A stretch of DNA of 64,000 nucleotides from Cohnella lupini (GTDB lineage Bacteria; Bacillota; Bacilli; Paenibacillales; Paenibacillaceae). A program made the position numbers and the translations under genes. The stretch is taken from the NCBI RefSeq assembly GCF_003386205.1, contig NZ_QRDY01000007.1, positions 124,001 through 188,000 of the forward strand. The letters run 5' to 3'. Shown here piece by piece: positions 9,905 through 18,222 of the stretch (its first letter is position 1; every line of letters starts with the position of its first letter). The notes beneath the pieces were generated by a model. That model was given only the letters and a program-made list of their open reading frames with translations, had not been told where the DNA came from and did not search any database.

Positions 9905-9945
9905 AAATGCCTCCATCACCGTGTTTAGACGGGATGGAGGCATTT
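9905..9945. terminator. Bidirectional terminator between convergent genes
   Basis: Perfect 13-bp arms AAATGCCTCCATC/GATGGAGGCATTT flank a 15-nt loop, with A and T runs at both ends, between the aldo/keto reductase and the convergent permease gene. Confidence 0.85.
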
Positions 9946-9954
9946 TAGCATTCG

Positions 9955-10911
9955 TTAAGCCGCAACGTCGCGTTTCGTAAACAACAGCCAAGAGACAAGC
10001 TGGAACAGGACATAATAGGCGACAAGCATCATGATCGAGAAGGTGAGCGTCATCTCCGGCCGAATCGGATCGTTGCCGGCTAAATATCGGGTCAGATCGA
10101 TGTTGGCGAATAACAAGTATTTCACCCAGCCGTAGCTGCTGAAGAGCATCGTTAACGAGTTGCCTACTAGCATGAACAATAGAGAGAAGGCGATGGCCAT
10201 CGAGGAGCTCCGAAAGGCGGCCGAGATCATGAAAGCGAAAGTTACATACATAAGAAGCGATACGATGGCGAAGCCGTATTGTTGCAACGAGTCCGCGATC
10301 ATGGAGCTTTCGTGGATGATACCGTCCGCGCTTACCGATAGATGAGGAAGACTTAATCCGCCGAAGCCTTGCAACGCCGCTCCCGCCGCGAAGGCGACCG
10401 TAAACGAGAGAATTAGCAACAATAGAGCGAATCCCATCGTCGCGACATACTTGCTGAGCATGACTTTGGTTCGGGAAGCTGGGCCGACCAGCAAGAGCTT
10501 GATCGTTCCCCAGGAGAATTCCGCGGCGATCATGTCGGCGGCGACGATAACCGTCAGAATCGTTACTAGCAATATGAGCATGGCTGAAGTGTTGACGTAA
10601 TCCCACATGGAAAGTTCGTTCGGATTAAGATTGTGCTCCAAGTAATATTCGTTTAACTTTATCTCGTTTTCCATATTTTTTACAAAGTCCGGATCAGCTG
10701 TAGCGTTATTTTGAATTTCTTGCTGTAAGACTTGATTTTCCTCTGTTACTTGCTGTTTCCAATCGGAGCTATCGTTACGAACTTCATCGTATTTCATCAA
10801 ACCGCTCATCAGGAGTAAAGACAGAATGAGGAACCCGATCATTAACCAAGTACGGGGTCGACGGTAAATTTTCATATTTTCGTTTCTCAATAAGTCTCTA
10901 AAATTAGACAA
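9955..10911 (-). CDS. ABC-2 type transporter permease
   Basis: A 318-residue permease with a first membrane helix near residues 20-40 (RTWLMIGFLILSLLLMSGLM), a long extracytoplasmic segment to about residue 110, and five further helices, the layout of BcrB/NatB-type exporters. Helix pairing with ATPase is typical for the motif EFSWGTIKLLLVGPASRTKVMLSKY. It overlaps the 3' end of the ATPase gene by 8 nt, so the two are one operon. The substrate may be a peptide antibiotic or lipid; not determined. Confidence 0.9.
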   Translation of the reverse strand: MSNFRDLLRNENMKIYRRPRTWLMIGFLILSLLLMSGLMKYDEVRNDSSDWKQQVTEENQVLQQEIQNNATADPDFVKNMENEIKLNEYYLEHNLNPNELSMWDYVNTSAMLILLVTILTVIVAADMIAAEFSWGTIKLLLVGPASRTKVMLSKYVATMGFALLLLILSFTVAFAAGAALQGFGGLSLPHLSVSADGIIHESSMIADSLQQYGFAIVSLLMYVTFAFMISAAFRSSSMAIAFSLLFMLVGNSLTMLFSSYGWVKYLLFANIDLTRYLAGNDPIRPEMTLTFSIMMLVAYYVLFQLVSWLLFTKRDVAA

Positions 10912-11836
10912 CCATCTCGCCTCCCGTCATTTCCAGAAATTGATCCTCCAATGATTTATGAGACGAGTGTATGCCATAGATATCAACGTCGGCTTTGACC
11001 AATAACCTTGCGATGTCCGGAATAAGCGCTTTGTCCGACTCTATTTCGAGCTGTTTGCCGAGGATGGAGATCTTCAAATCCGAGATGGAATCGGTCAATA
11101 CTTGATAAGCAAGAGCCGTATTGCCGACATCGATCATAATTCTGGCTTGCGGGGAATCCGTCGTATCTTGCAAAGAGCGGACGTCGATAAGCTTGCCGCC
11201 TTGGATAATCGCCACGCGGTCGCACATTAATTCCATCTCGGACAGAAGGTGAGAGGAAACGATAACGGCAATTCCTTCATCCCGAGTTAGCTTTCGCAGA
11301 TAGTCGCGCAGCTCGCGAATACCCGCGGGGTCGAGTCCGTTCGTCGGTTCGTCCAATATGAGGACGGACGGCCTATGCAAAATAGCCTGAGCGACTCCGA
11401 GGCGTTGCCTCATGCCAAGCGAGTACCGTTTGACCTTCTCGTGAATCCGATTCTGAAGGCCGACGAGCTTCACGACTTCATCGATTCGTTCTTTCGCGAT
11501 CCCGGAATGGCGACGGGCGAAATGAACCAAATTCTGATAACCCGACAGAAATTTGTACATCTCGGGGTTTTCGACGATCGCTCCGATATGCGTCATCGCT
11601 TGCGCGAATTGTTTGCGAACGGAAACTCCCTTAACGATAACCTCGCCTTTCGTCATCGAGATCAATCCGACGATCATTCGAATCGTCGTTGTTTTGCCGG
11701 CACCGTTCGGGCCTAGAAATCCGAATACTTCTCCCGCGGGGACATCGAAAGAAAGATTGTCGACGATCGTTCGTCCGCCGATTTTCTTGGTGACGTTCCG
11801 TAGCTGCAATACGGTTTCCATTGTCGTTGCTTGCAT
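10904..11836 (-). CDS. ABC transporter ATP-binding protein (BcrA-like)
   Basis: A 310-residue ATPase subunit. Walker A is GPNGAGKTT, the signature is YSLGMRQRLG, Walker B is LILDEPTNGLDP, and the switch His lies in VIVSSHLLSEME. The C-terminal ~90 residues form the extra domain of BcrA/CcmA-like drug exporters. The start ATG 11836 has AGGAGG 10 nt upstream. It partners the overlapping permease gene. No two-component system is adjacent, unlike classical bacitracin-sensing loci. Confidence 0.92.
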   Translation of the reverse strand: MQATTMETVLQLRNVTKKIGGRTIVDNLSFDVPAGEVFGFLGPNGAGKTTTIRMIVGLISMTKGEVIVKGVSVRKQFAQAMTHIGAIVENPEMYKFLSGYQNLVHFARRHSGIAKERIDEVVKLVGLQNRIHEKVKRYSLGMRQRLGVAQAILHRPSVLILDEPTNGLDPAGIRELRDYLRKLTRDEGIAVIVSSHLLSEMELMCDRVAIIQGGKLIDVRSLQDTTDSPQARIMIDVGNTALAYQVLTDSISDLKISILGKQLEIESDKALIPDIARLLVKADVDIYGIHSSHKSLEDQFLEMTGGEMVV

Positions 11837-12082
11837 GAACCTTCAGCCTCCTGAAATCACTTGAATAAATGAAGTATACCGTCGCAGGTTCGATCGGATA
11901 TTGGGCTTGGGGTGAGTATCTAACCTATACTTTGGTCGAGTGTCAACATAGCAAAATCAATGTATAAGCGTAGATGAAATCATCGGAGACGAAAATTAAT
12001 AATCATAATATGACATACAGTCGTCGTATTACGCGTCGTATAGTAAACCTGTTACCACATTCAATATCAAGGAGAGATAACA

Positions 12083-12826
12083 GTGGAGAATATACAATCC
12101 AAAGTCGTCATCATTACGGGAGCGTCCAGCGGCATCGGAAAAGCTACCGCGAAGCTATTGGCTAAATACGGCGCGAAGGTAGTGTTGGCAGCGAGACGGG
12201 AAGAACGGTTGCAAACGATAGCGGGAGAAATCGAAAGAGAAGGGGGAGAAGCCAATTATCTTAAAACAAACGTAGCTTCATTGGAAGAAATGAATCGATT
12301 AGCGCAATTCGCGTTAAAGAAATACGGACGAATCGACGTGTTGGTGAATAATGCGGGCGTTATGCCTCTATCGCAATTAAACGAATTAAAAGTCCACGAG
12401 TGGGAGCAAATGATCGACATCAATATCAAAGGGGTTTTATATGGAATAGCCTCGGTTATCCCGTCCATGAGGGAGCAAAAGTCGGGTCATATCATTAATA
12501 TCTCCTCGGTAGCGGGTTACAACGTATCTCCCACCTCTTCCGTATACAGCGCTACGAAATTCGCCGTCCGAGCCATATCGGAAGGACTGCGTCAAGAGGA
12601 ATCTCCGGCATCCCGTATTCGCTCCACGATCGTTTCTCCGGGTATAACGGATTCGGAGCTGACGAATGGAATCACCAATCCCGACATTAAAGCCATGGTG
12701 AGTCAACTGGGCCAAATAGCCATTTCTCCGGACGGTATTGCGAGAGCTATTGTTTATGCGATTAATGAACCAGACGATACCGGAGTGAACGAGATCGTGA
12801 TTAGACCGACGGTACAGCAGTCATAA
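12083..12826 (+). CDS. Short-chain dehydrogenase/reductase, paralogue of the protein at 16473
   Basis: A 247-residue classical SDR: cofactor motif TGASSGIG, NNAG, Ser in NISSVAGY and the YSATK catalytic pair; ends with the DDTGVNEIVIRPT motif of the YdfG-like group. It probably reduces a carbonyl with NADPH (AARREERL supplies the basic residue for the phosphate). GTG 12083 follows AAGGAG. The protein is very similar along its whole length to the product of 16473-17216, so this is a local duplication. The region upstream contains two CGTCGTAT copies near the promoter. Confidence 0.93.
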   Translation: MENIQSKVVIITGASSGIGKATAKLLAKYGAKVVLAARREERLQTIAGEIEREGGEANYLKTNVASLEEMNRLAQFALKKYGRIDVLVNNAGVMPLSQLNELKVHEWEQMIDINIKGVLYGIASVIPSMREQKSGHIINISSVAGYNVSPTSSVYSATKFAVRAISEGLRQEESPASRIRSTIVSPGITDSELTNGITNPDIKAMVSQLGQIAISPDGIARAIVYAINEPDDTGVNEIVIRPTVQQS

Positions 12827-12967
12827 CTTTTAGTTTCACAATACGGTCGTCCTCGGCGCTGCCTCTTTCGGGCTTGCGGAGGACGATCGTTTTCGTACAT
12901 GCGAGTTCGCTTAATGTGACTTTGTAATGTCATATTAATGGCGTATACTGTCATTGAGGTGATAGGG

Positions 12968-13882
12968 ATGTCGATTAGCCGCCATTTCGAAATCGTGTAT
13001 TTGCTGTTGCATAAGAAGACTTTGACCGCATCCGAACTGGCGGAAAGATTCGAGGTTTCTACGAGAACCATATATAGGGACATCGATATATTAAGCGAAG
13101 CCGGCATCCCGATCTTCAGCAGCAGAGGGAAAGGCGGAGGTATATCGTTGATGGAGGGTTTTGTCTTCAACGCCTCCTTGCTGTCCGAACGGGAGCAAGA
13201 CGATATATTGATGGGCCTTCAGAGCCTGACCGCCGCAAGGTTTCCTGAAATAGAAGAAGTATTAGGTAAACTGAGCAGATTGTTCAAGAAAGACGGGAAT
13301 GGCTGGATCGAAGTGGATTTCTCCCCGTGGGGGAGCGAGGAACGCGAGAGACGGCTTTTTCCGCTCCTTCGCAAAGCGATTGCTACGAATCGCGTCATTA
13401 CGTTTCGATATTACAATACGTTCGGGAACCAGAGCAACAGAAGCGTCGAACCGGCGACATTGCTGTTCAAGAGCAAAGCTTGGTATTTAATGGGTTATTG
13501 CCTGACAAGTAACGGGAACCGCACCTTCAAGATAAGCCGAATGAAAGACATAGTCGCCACCGACACTAAATTCGAATCCAGGCAGGCGATAAGTTTCTCG
13601 GAGGCTGAGGACAACGTCATGGTCGAATCACTTGACGTCACTCTGACGATCACCGCAGCGGGAGCTTATCGGGTTTACGACGAATTCGACGAAAAGACGA
13701 TCACGCTTAATCCGGACGGTTCTTACGTAGTCAAAGCGAAGTTTCCCGAAGGCGCCTGGCTGGAAAGCTATTTGCTTTCGTTCGGGACCCTTCTTGTGAA
13801 CGTTGAACCCGAGCATTTGCGCGCGAAAATTTTGACGAACATAGACGCGATCCGTAGAAAATTGGAGCAACGCTCGGATTAA
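12968..13882 (+). CDS. HTH/WYL-domain transcriptional regulator (YafY family)
   Basis: A ~304-residue regulator. The N-terminal DeoR-like helix-turn-helix reads KTLTASELAERFEVSTRTIYRDIDILSEAGIPI, followed by a WYL-type domain (RVITFRYYNTFGNQSNRSVEPATLLFKSKAWYLMGYC) that in this family senses ligands or nucleic acids. ATG 12968 has GAGGTGAT at 12956-12963; the in-frame ATG 12938 lacks a ribosome-binding site. It could control the SDR just upstream or act elsewhere; no operator was identified. Confidence 0.92.
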   Translation: MSISRHFEIVYLLLHKKTLTASELAERFEVSTRTIYRDIDILSEAGIPIFSSRGKGGGISLMEGFVFNASLLSEREQDDILMGLQSLTAARFPEIEEVLGKLSRLFKKDGNGWIEVDFSPWGSEERERRLFPLLRKAIATNRVITFRYYNTFGNQSNRSVEPATLLFKSKAWYLMGYCLTSNGNRTFKISRMKDIVATDTKFESRQAISFSEAEDNVMVESLDVTLTITAAGAYRVYDEFDEKTITLNPDGSYVVKAKFPEGAWLESYLLSFGTLLVNVEPEHLRAKILTNIDAIRRKLEQRSD

Positions 13883-14001
13883 GGATTGCTCTATATTGGA
13901 TGGATTATTTCGTTACCGTGGCGACGGCCGGAAGTTATACATGTATAAGATGGGCGCGTGGAGAGGAGTACGGATCTATTCCTTTGCTCCTCTCTTTGCC
14001 G

Positions 14002-14049
14002 TTGACATTTCTGATTATCCTTACTATAATATAAAAATGAACGGTCGGT
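14002..14049 (+). promoter_or_regulatory. SigA promoter with TetR-type operator before the SDR gene
   Basis: TTGACA (14002-14007), a 17-nt spacer and TATAAT (14025-14030) form a perfect vegetative promoter. Immediately downstream, ATGAACGGTCGGT (14037-14049) nearly repeats ATGAACGGTCTGT at 15009, placed the same way before the TetR gene. Repression of both by that TetR protein is inferred. Confidence 0.8.
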
Positions 14050-14087
14050 ATTATTTATTATCACATATCAATTGAGGAGTGATCGAC

Positions 14088-14870
14088 ATGGAAAGATTAA
14101 ACGGAAAAGTAGCCTTCATTACAGGTGGAAATAGCGGTATCGGACTGGCGACCGCGAGATTGTTCATTGCCGAAGGTGCGAAGGTTGTTATTACTGGTCG
14201 TAACGAAAGTAAATTGGCAGCCGCGGTTGAAGAGCTAGGCGTCAATTCATTTGCCGTGCGGATGGATACAAGCGATCCGGCAAGCATGGATGCTGCGGTT
14301 GCCGCAGCTATCGATAAATTCGGCAAATTAGACGTCATATTCGCGAATGCGGGTATTGCAGGGAGTACGCCATTAGGCAAAACGACGATGGAAGCTTTCG
14401 ATGAAATTATGAAGACCAACGTTACGGGGGCATTCTTTACCGTTCAAGCTGCATTGCCTCAGCTGAAATCGGGAGCTTCGGTCATCTTGAACGGTTCAGT
14501 GCTTGCATCGCTGGGATTATCCGGAAATGCTGCTTACGCGGCCAGCAAGGGGGCTGTTAGAAGTATGGTAAGAGCGTTGGCTTCCGAGCTGTCTCCTCGC
14601 GGAATCCGAGTAAATATGGTAGTTCCCGGCGCGACCGTCACGCCGATCTGGGGGGAAACGACAGGAGATGCCTTGACTAAATTGGAAGCCTCGCTCGCTC
14701 CCAGCATACCGTTGAATAGAATGGGAAACCCGGATGAAATCGCCAATGCGGTCTTGTTCCTTGCCTCGGACGAGTCTTCTTTCGTCCATGGAACCGAAAT
14801 CGTAGTGGATGGAGGCGCGACTTCTTCTCCTATGGGAGCTCCTATCTATCGCCAAGAAGTAGCGGGTTGA
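14088..14870 (+). CDS. SDR family oxidoreductase (FabG/glucose-dehydrogenase-like)
   Basis: A ~260-residue SDR with TGGNSGIG, FANAGIAG, Ser in NGSVLASLG and YAASK, and a C-terminal GTEIVVDGGATSSP. The Arg of VVITGRNES after the second strand favours NADPH. The start is ATG 14088 with GAGGAG 8 nt upstream; an in-frame GTG at 14079 overlaps that site. It is followed by a hairpin terminator and a TetR gene whose promoter carries the same operator-like element, suggesting a small detoxification circuit. Confidence 0.92.
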   Translation: MERLNGKVAFITGGNSGIGLATARLFIAEGAKVVITGRNESKLAAAVEELGVNSFAVRMDTSDPASMDAAVAAAIDKFGKLDVIFANAGIAGSTPLGKTTMEAFDEIMKTNVTGAFFTVQAALPQLKSGASVILNGSVLASLGLSGNAAYAASKGAVRSMVRALASELSPRGIRVNMVVPGATVTPIWGETTGDALTKLEASLAPSIPLNRMGNPDEIANAVLFLASDESSFVHGTEIVVDGGATSSPMGAPIYRQEVAG

Positions 14871-14903
14871 TTAGCGTGCAACAATGAAGTTGAATTCGAT
14901 AAT

Positions 14904-14940
14904 CAGCAACCGAGAGCATTAACTTCTCGGTTGCTGTTTC
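14904..14940 (+). terminator. Terminator after the SDR gene
   Basis: Perfect 12-bp stem CAGCAACCGAGA/TCTCGGTTGCTG with a 9-nt loop and a short T run. Confidence 0.65.
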
Positions 14941-14977
14941 GGCATGCATTCCGGCTCGCAGCGCCAATCGCGGTATA

Positions 14978-15022
14978 TTGACAGATGTACCCGAAACGTC
15001 TAAAATAAATGAACGGTCTGTC
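14978..15022 (+). promoter_or_regulatory. SigA promoter and operator of the TetR gene
   Basis: TTGACA (14978-14983), 17-nt spacer, TAAAAT (15001-15006), then ATGAACGGTCTGT at 15009-15021. This shows that a TTG at 14978 is not a start codon but part of the -35 box, and supports autoregulation by the TetR protein. Confidence 0.8.
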
Positions 15023-15040
15023 CTAAAATGCAAAGAGGGG

Positions 15041-15649
15041 GTGGGTACGATTAGAAAAGGCGAAATTACAAAAAAGCATATTATCGAGCAATCCGCGAAA
15101 TTGATGAATCAACACGGATTTTTGTCTACTTCGCTTTCGGAAATCGTGGAAGCAACCGGAATGCAGAAAGGCGGCTTGTATAACCATTTTAAAGACAAGG
15201 AAGAGTTGGCTCTTCAAGCATTCGATTATTGCTGCGACTCCATTGGACAATATTTAGAAGAGTCGATTAGGTTGAAATCCTCCGCAGAGGATCGAATTTT
15301 GGCTTATATAGAAGCGTATCTGAGTTTCACGGAGAACCCCAGGATGCCGGGAGGCTGTCCGATTATGAACGCGACCATTGAAGCGGACGACGGTCGGTCG
15401 GAGAAACTACTGGATCGAGCGCAATCCGCCATGCGCGTGTTCATTCAATCTCTTGAGGACGAAATCGCCAAAGGAATTCAAAACGGAGAAATTCGTTCCG
15501 ATACGGATCCTCGTAAGACGGCGACCATGATGATGGCGACGACCGAAGGCGGTATACTATTAAGTAAGATGTTCACCGACCTGTCCTATATCGCCATGAT
15601 TAAAGGTCAATTGAATCAATACGTGAAAAACGAGCTCTGCTTGAGATAA
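15041..15649 (+). CDS. TetR/AcrR family transcriptional regulator
   Basis: A ~202-residue repressor. The N-terminal DNA-binding domain reads IIEQSAKLMNQHGFLSTSLSEIVEATGMQKGGLYNHFKDKEELA; the rest is an alpha-helical ligand domain with GGCPIMNATIEADD as in LmrA/YxaF-like regulators. The start is probably GTG 15041 just after AGAGGGG, a tight spacing, so the exact start is uncertain. It probably represses its own gene and the SDR at 14088 through ATGAACGGTC-type operators. Confidence 0.88.
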   Translation: MGTIRKGEITKKHIIEQSAKLMNQHGFLSTSLSEIVEATGMQKGGLYNHFKDKEELALQAFDYCCDSIGQYLEESIRLKSSAEDRILAYIEAYLSFTENPRMPGGCPIMNATIEADDGRSEKLLDRAQSAMRVFIQSLEDEIAKGIQNGEIRSDTDPRKTATMMMATTEGGILLSKMFTDLSYIAMIKGQLNQYVKNELCLR

Positions 15650-15658
15650 GTTCTAAAT

Positions 15659-15703
15659 AAAATACCCCTTATGCGGTGTTATAGTCCGCATAAGGGGTAT
15701 TTT
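15659..15703. terminator. Bidirectional terminator between convergent TetR genes
   Basis: A near-perfect 19-bp stem, AAAATACCCCTTATGCGG with its complement, with A and T runs on both sides. It serves the TetR gene to the left and the convergent TetR gene to the right. Confidence 0.85.
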
Positions 15704-15727
15704 TCCGTTTTGACCTGTAAGATTGGA

Positions 15728-16306
15728 TCACCGAGCGTATACGTCATGTTTTTCGAATAGCTTCCATAGTTGCTCGGCCATGTATTGCGGAGAGTGCGGC
15801 ATATGATTACGAATCCACCACTCCGTCGTGCCGACGAAAGCCGAAGCCGTAAATTGAACGATCAGCTCCTTATTCATGCTCCGATGAATATCCCGTTGGT
15901 CTAGCTTTTCATTTAAGTTGGCTACGACGATTTGAAGCATGCGCTCCCGGAATACCGATGTTCTTTGAGTGGATATCATGGCGGAGAAGAACAGAAAGTT
16001 GGCTTCGAAATAGTCGAATACCGACGTCAGCTCGTCGATCAGATCTATTTTATCCCGATTAAAATCGATGGAGACGGAGCAAGCAACGAACATATTGCTT
16101 AAATGATCTTCGATGCATTTATCGAGCAAGTCGTATTTGTCGGTGTAATGGAGGTAGATCGTTCCGCGGTTTACGTTAGCTCGTTCGGAGATGTCGTTAA
16201 TCGTGATTTGCTCGAGCTCCTTCTCGGTAAATAGTTCGAGAAATGCTTTGTTTATGGCTTCCTTCGTTCTCAGAATTCGTCTATCCGTTTTCGTTTCGGT
16301 AACCAT
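15728..16306 (-). CDS. TetR/AcrR family transcriptional regulator
   Basis: A ~192-residue regulator with DNA-binding domain TKEAINKAFLELFTEKELEQITINDISERANVNRGTIYLHYTDKYDLL. The C-terminal part (NKELIVQFTASAFVGTTEWWIRNHMPHSPQYMAEQLWKLF) matches the DhaS/YfiR-like C-domain common in Firmicutes. ATG 16306 is chosen because GGGGAGGG lies ahead at the right distance; a longer frame from 16423 has no site and would run through the promoter region. It is divergent from the SDR genes at 16473 and 17252, which it probably represses. Confidence 0.88.
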   Translation of the reverse strand: MVTETKTDRRILRTKEAINKAFLELFTEKELEQITINDISERANVNRGTIYLHYTDKYDLLDKCIEDHLSNMFVACSVSIDFNRDKIDLIDELTSVFDYFEANFLFFSAMISTQRTSVFRERMLQIVVANLNEKLDQRDIHRSMNKELIVQFTASAFVGTTEWWIRNHMPHSPQYMAEQLWKLFEKHDVYAR

Positions 16307-16420
16307 TCCGGAATTCCCTCCCCAGTTATTGAACATTCGCGGCGAAGTTGTCGCATATGGAACAAAACCGCGCGTATTAACGATTGAATAAATCGCCTTA
16401 TAATATATGATAATAATCAA

Positions 16421-16447
16421 CAACTGTTAAATAAGCAACTTCAGTTG
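16421..16447. promoter_or_regulatory. Inverted repeat, possible TetR operator
   Basis: CAACTG (16421-16426) and CAGTTG (16442-16447) form an inverted repeat in the AT-rich region between the divergent TetR and SDR genes. Operator function is inferred from position only. Confidence 0.4.
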
Positions 16448-16472
16448 AATAATATTATTAGGGGCGATAACA

Positions 16473-17216
16473 TTGGACAACGTAAAATCCAAAGTAGTCG
16501 TAATTACCGGAGCATCCAGCGGAATCGGAGAAGCTACGGCGAAGTTATTGGCTGAGAACGGGGCGAAGATCGTTCTGGCGGCAAGAAGAGAAGATCGTCT
16601 GCAAACCATCGCGCAAGAAATCGAACAGAACGGAGGCGAAGCGGTTTATCTACCGACGGATGTCGCTTCCAGGGATGATATGCAGAAGCTGGCGCAATTC
16701 GCGTTGCAGCAATACGGTCGCATCGACGTTCTAGTGAATAATGCCGGAATTATGCCCGCTTCGTCGCTTCATGAGCTTAAGGTCGACGATTGGGATCAAA
16801 TGATCGACGTCAACATCAAAGGAGTGCTGTACGGAATCGCCGCGGTATTGCCGACCATGAGAGAACAGCAATCGGGACATATCATCAATATTTCTTCGGT
16901 TGCAGGGTATCATGTTAGTCCGACTTCGGCCGTATATAGCGCAACGAAGTTCGCGGTTAGAGCGATTTCGGATGGGCTTCGCCAAGAGGAATCCCCTACC
17001 TCCGGTATTCGATCGACGATCGTCTCGCCGGGATTGACCGATTCCGAATTGGTCCATACGATCAGCAATCCGGAAATCAAAGCTTTCGCAAGTCAGTTGT
17101 ACAATAGTATGGCAATATCGCCATATAGCATAGCCAGAGCGATCGCATTCGCCATTAACGAACCCGATGATGTCGGCGTGAACGAGATCGTGGTTAGACC
17201 GACCGCATTGGCATAA
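16473..17216 (+). CDS. Short-chain dehydrogenase/reductase, paralogue of the protein at 12083
   Basis: A 247-residue SDR with TGASSGIGEATA, NNAGIMPASS, NISSVAGYHVSP and YSATKFAVRA. It parallels the 12083 protein almost residue for residue, including the ending DDVGVNEIVVRPT. TTG 16473 follows TAGGGGCGATAACA. It lies divergent from the TetR gene at 15728 and 35 nt ahead of a third SDR, so the two SDRs probably form one transcript under that regulator. The substrate is unknown. Confidence 0.92.
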   Translation: MDNVKSKVVVITGASSGIGEATAKLLAENGAKIVLAARREDRLQTIAQEIEQNGGEAVYLPTDVASRDDMQKLAQFALQQYGRIDVLVNNAGIMPASSLHELKVDDWDQMIDVNIKGVLYGIAAVLPTMREQQSGHIINISSVAGYHVSPTSAVYSATKFAVRAISDGLRQEESPTSGIRSTIVSPGLTDSELVHTISNPEIKAFASQLYNSMAISPYSIARAIAFAINEPDDVGVNEIVVRPTALA

Positions 17217-17251
17217 ACCATCGTCATAGTCCAAATAGAGAGGAGATTAGG

Positions 17252-18172
17252 ATGATGAATAATTGGACAACCGATCAGATGCCGAGTCAGCAGGGCAAAA
17301 GGGTCGTCATTACGGGGGCGAGCAGCGGAATCGGTTATGAAACCGCTCGGGCTTTTGCCGATAAGGGTGCGGAAGTAGTAATGGCAATCCGGAATATTGA
17401 AAAAGGGGAGGAGGTCGCTAGACAACTGAAGAAAGAGTTTCCCGGTGCCGGGATCAAATTAATGAAGCTAGATCTAAGCGATCTCGCCAGCGTTCGTAAG
17501 TTTGCCCAGGAGTACCGGCAGTCTTATGATTCGCTCGACTTATTAATTAACAATGCTGGGGTTATGACGCCTCCGTTTCAACAAACCAAGGACGGTTTCG
17601 AGCTCCAGTTCGGGAGCAATCATCTCGGCCATTTCGCGCTTACGGGACTTCTATTGCCTGCGCTTAATAATGCCCCGTCTTCGCGTGTCGTTACTTTAAG
17701 CAGTACGGTTATGAACGGAGCCCGAATTCAATTCGATAATCTGGATGGCGGCAAAGGCTATAAGAGGGTGAAATTCTACGGTCAAAGCAAGCTGGCCAAT
17801 TTCTTGTTCGCCATGGAGCTGAATGCGCGGCTGAAGGCTAGCGGATCCTCTGCGATAAGCCTTGGGAGCCATCCCGGCAGAGCCAATACGAATCTGTTCT
17901 CGCTCGGTTCCGGCAAACAAACCAGCCTGCCGATGAAAATAGTTATGAAACTGATTGGAACGCAATCCGCGGCGATGGGAGCTTTACCTTCTCTGTACGC
18001 GGCGACTTTTCCAATACTCAAAGGCGGGGAATACATCGGACCGGATGGGAAAGGCGGCAACAAGGGTTATCCTAAAGTAGATAAGTCCGTATTAAAAGTA
18101 TACGATCCGCAAGTCGCCAAGCGGTTATGGGACGTCTCGGAGACTTTGACGGGAATATCGTATTTATCGTAA
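17252..18172 (+). CDS. SDR family oxidoreductase (retinol dehydrogenase-like)
   Basis: A 306-residue SDR of the larger RDH/WW-domain oxidoreductase-like group: TGASSGIGYETARAFADKGAEVVMAIRN, LLINNAGVMTPPF, GSNHLGHFALTGLLLPAL, Ser in VTLSSTV, and YGQSKLANFLFAMEL. The extended C-terminus GGEYIGPDGKGGNKGYP is typical. AGAGGAG precedes ATG 17252. It is probably co-transcribed with the SDR at 16473, and a terminator follows. Confidence 0.92.
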   Translation: MMNNWTTDQMPSQQGKRVVITGASSGIGYETARAFADKGAEVVMAIRNIEKGEEVARQLKKEFPGAGIKLMKLDLSDLASVRKFAQEYRQSYDSLDLLINNAGVMTPPFQQTKDGFELQFGSNHLGHFALTGLLLPALNNAPSSRVVTLSSTVMNGARIQFDNLDGGKGYKRVKFYGQSKLANFLFAMELNARLKASGSSAISLGSHPGRANTNLFSLGSGKQTSLPMKIVMKLIGTQSAAMGALPSLYAATFPILKGGEYIGPDGKGGNKGYPKVDKSVLKVYDPQVAKRLWDVSETLTGISYLS

Positions 18173-18190
18173 ACATCCTGGTCTTATTTT

Positions 18191-18222
18191 GAAGTCCGCG
18201 TAGACCGCGGACTTCTTTTTTT
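18191..18222 (+). terminator. Terminator after the SDR gene
   Basis: Perfect 10-bp stem GAAGTCCGCG/CGCGGACTTC followed by a run of T residues. It also overlaps the 3' end of the convergent LysR gene. Confidence 0.85.

Noticed and set aside
14978..15040. TTG 14978 as start of the TetR gene
   Set aside because: The TTG is part of the -35 box TTGACA of a consensus promoter, and the following sequence holds the operator; the start must lie downstream of ~15013.
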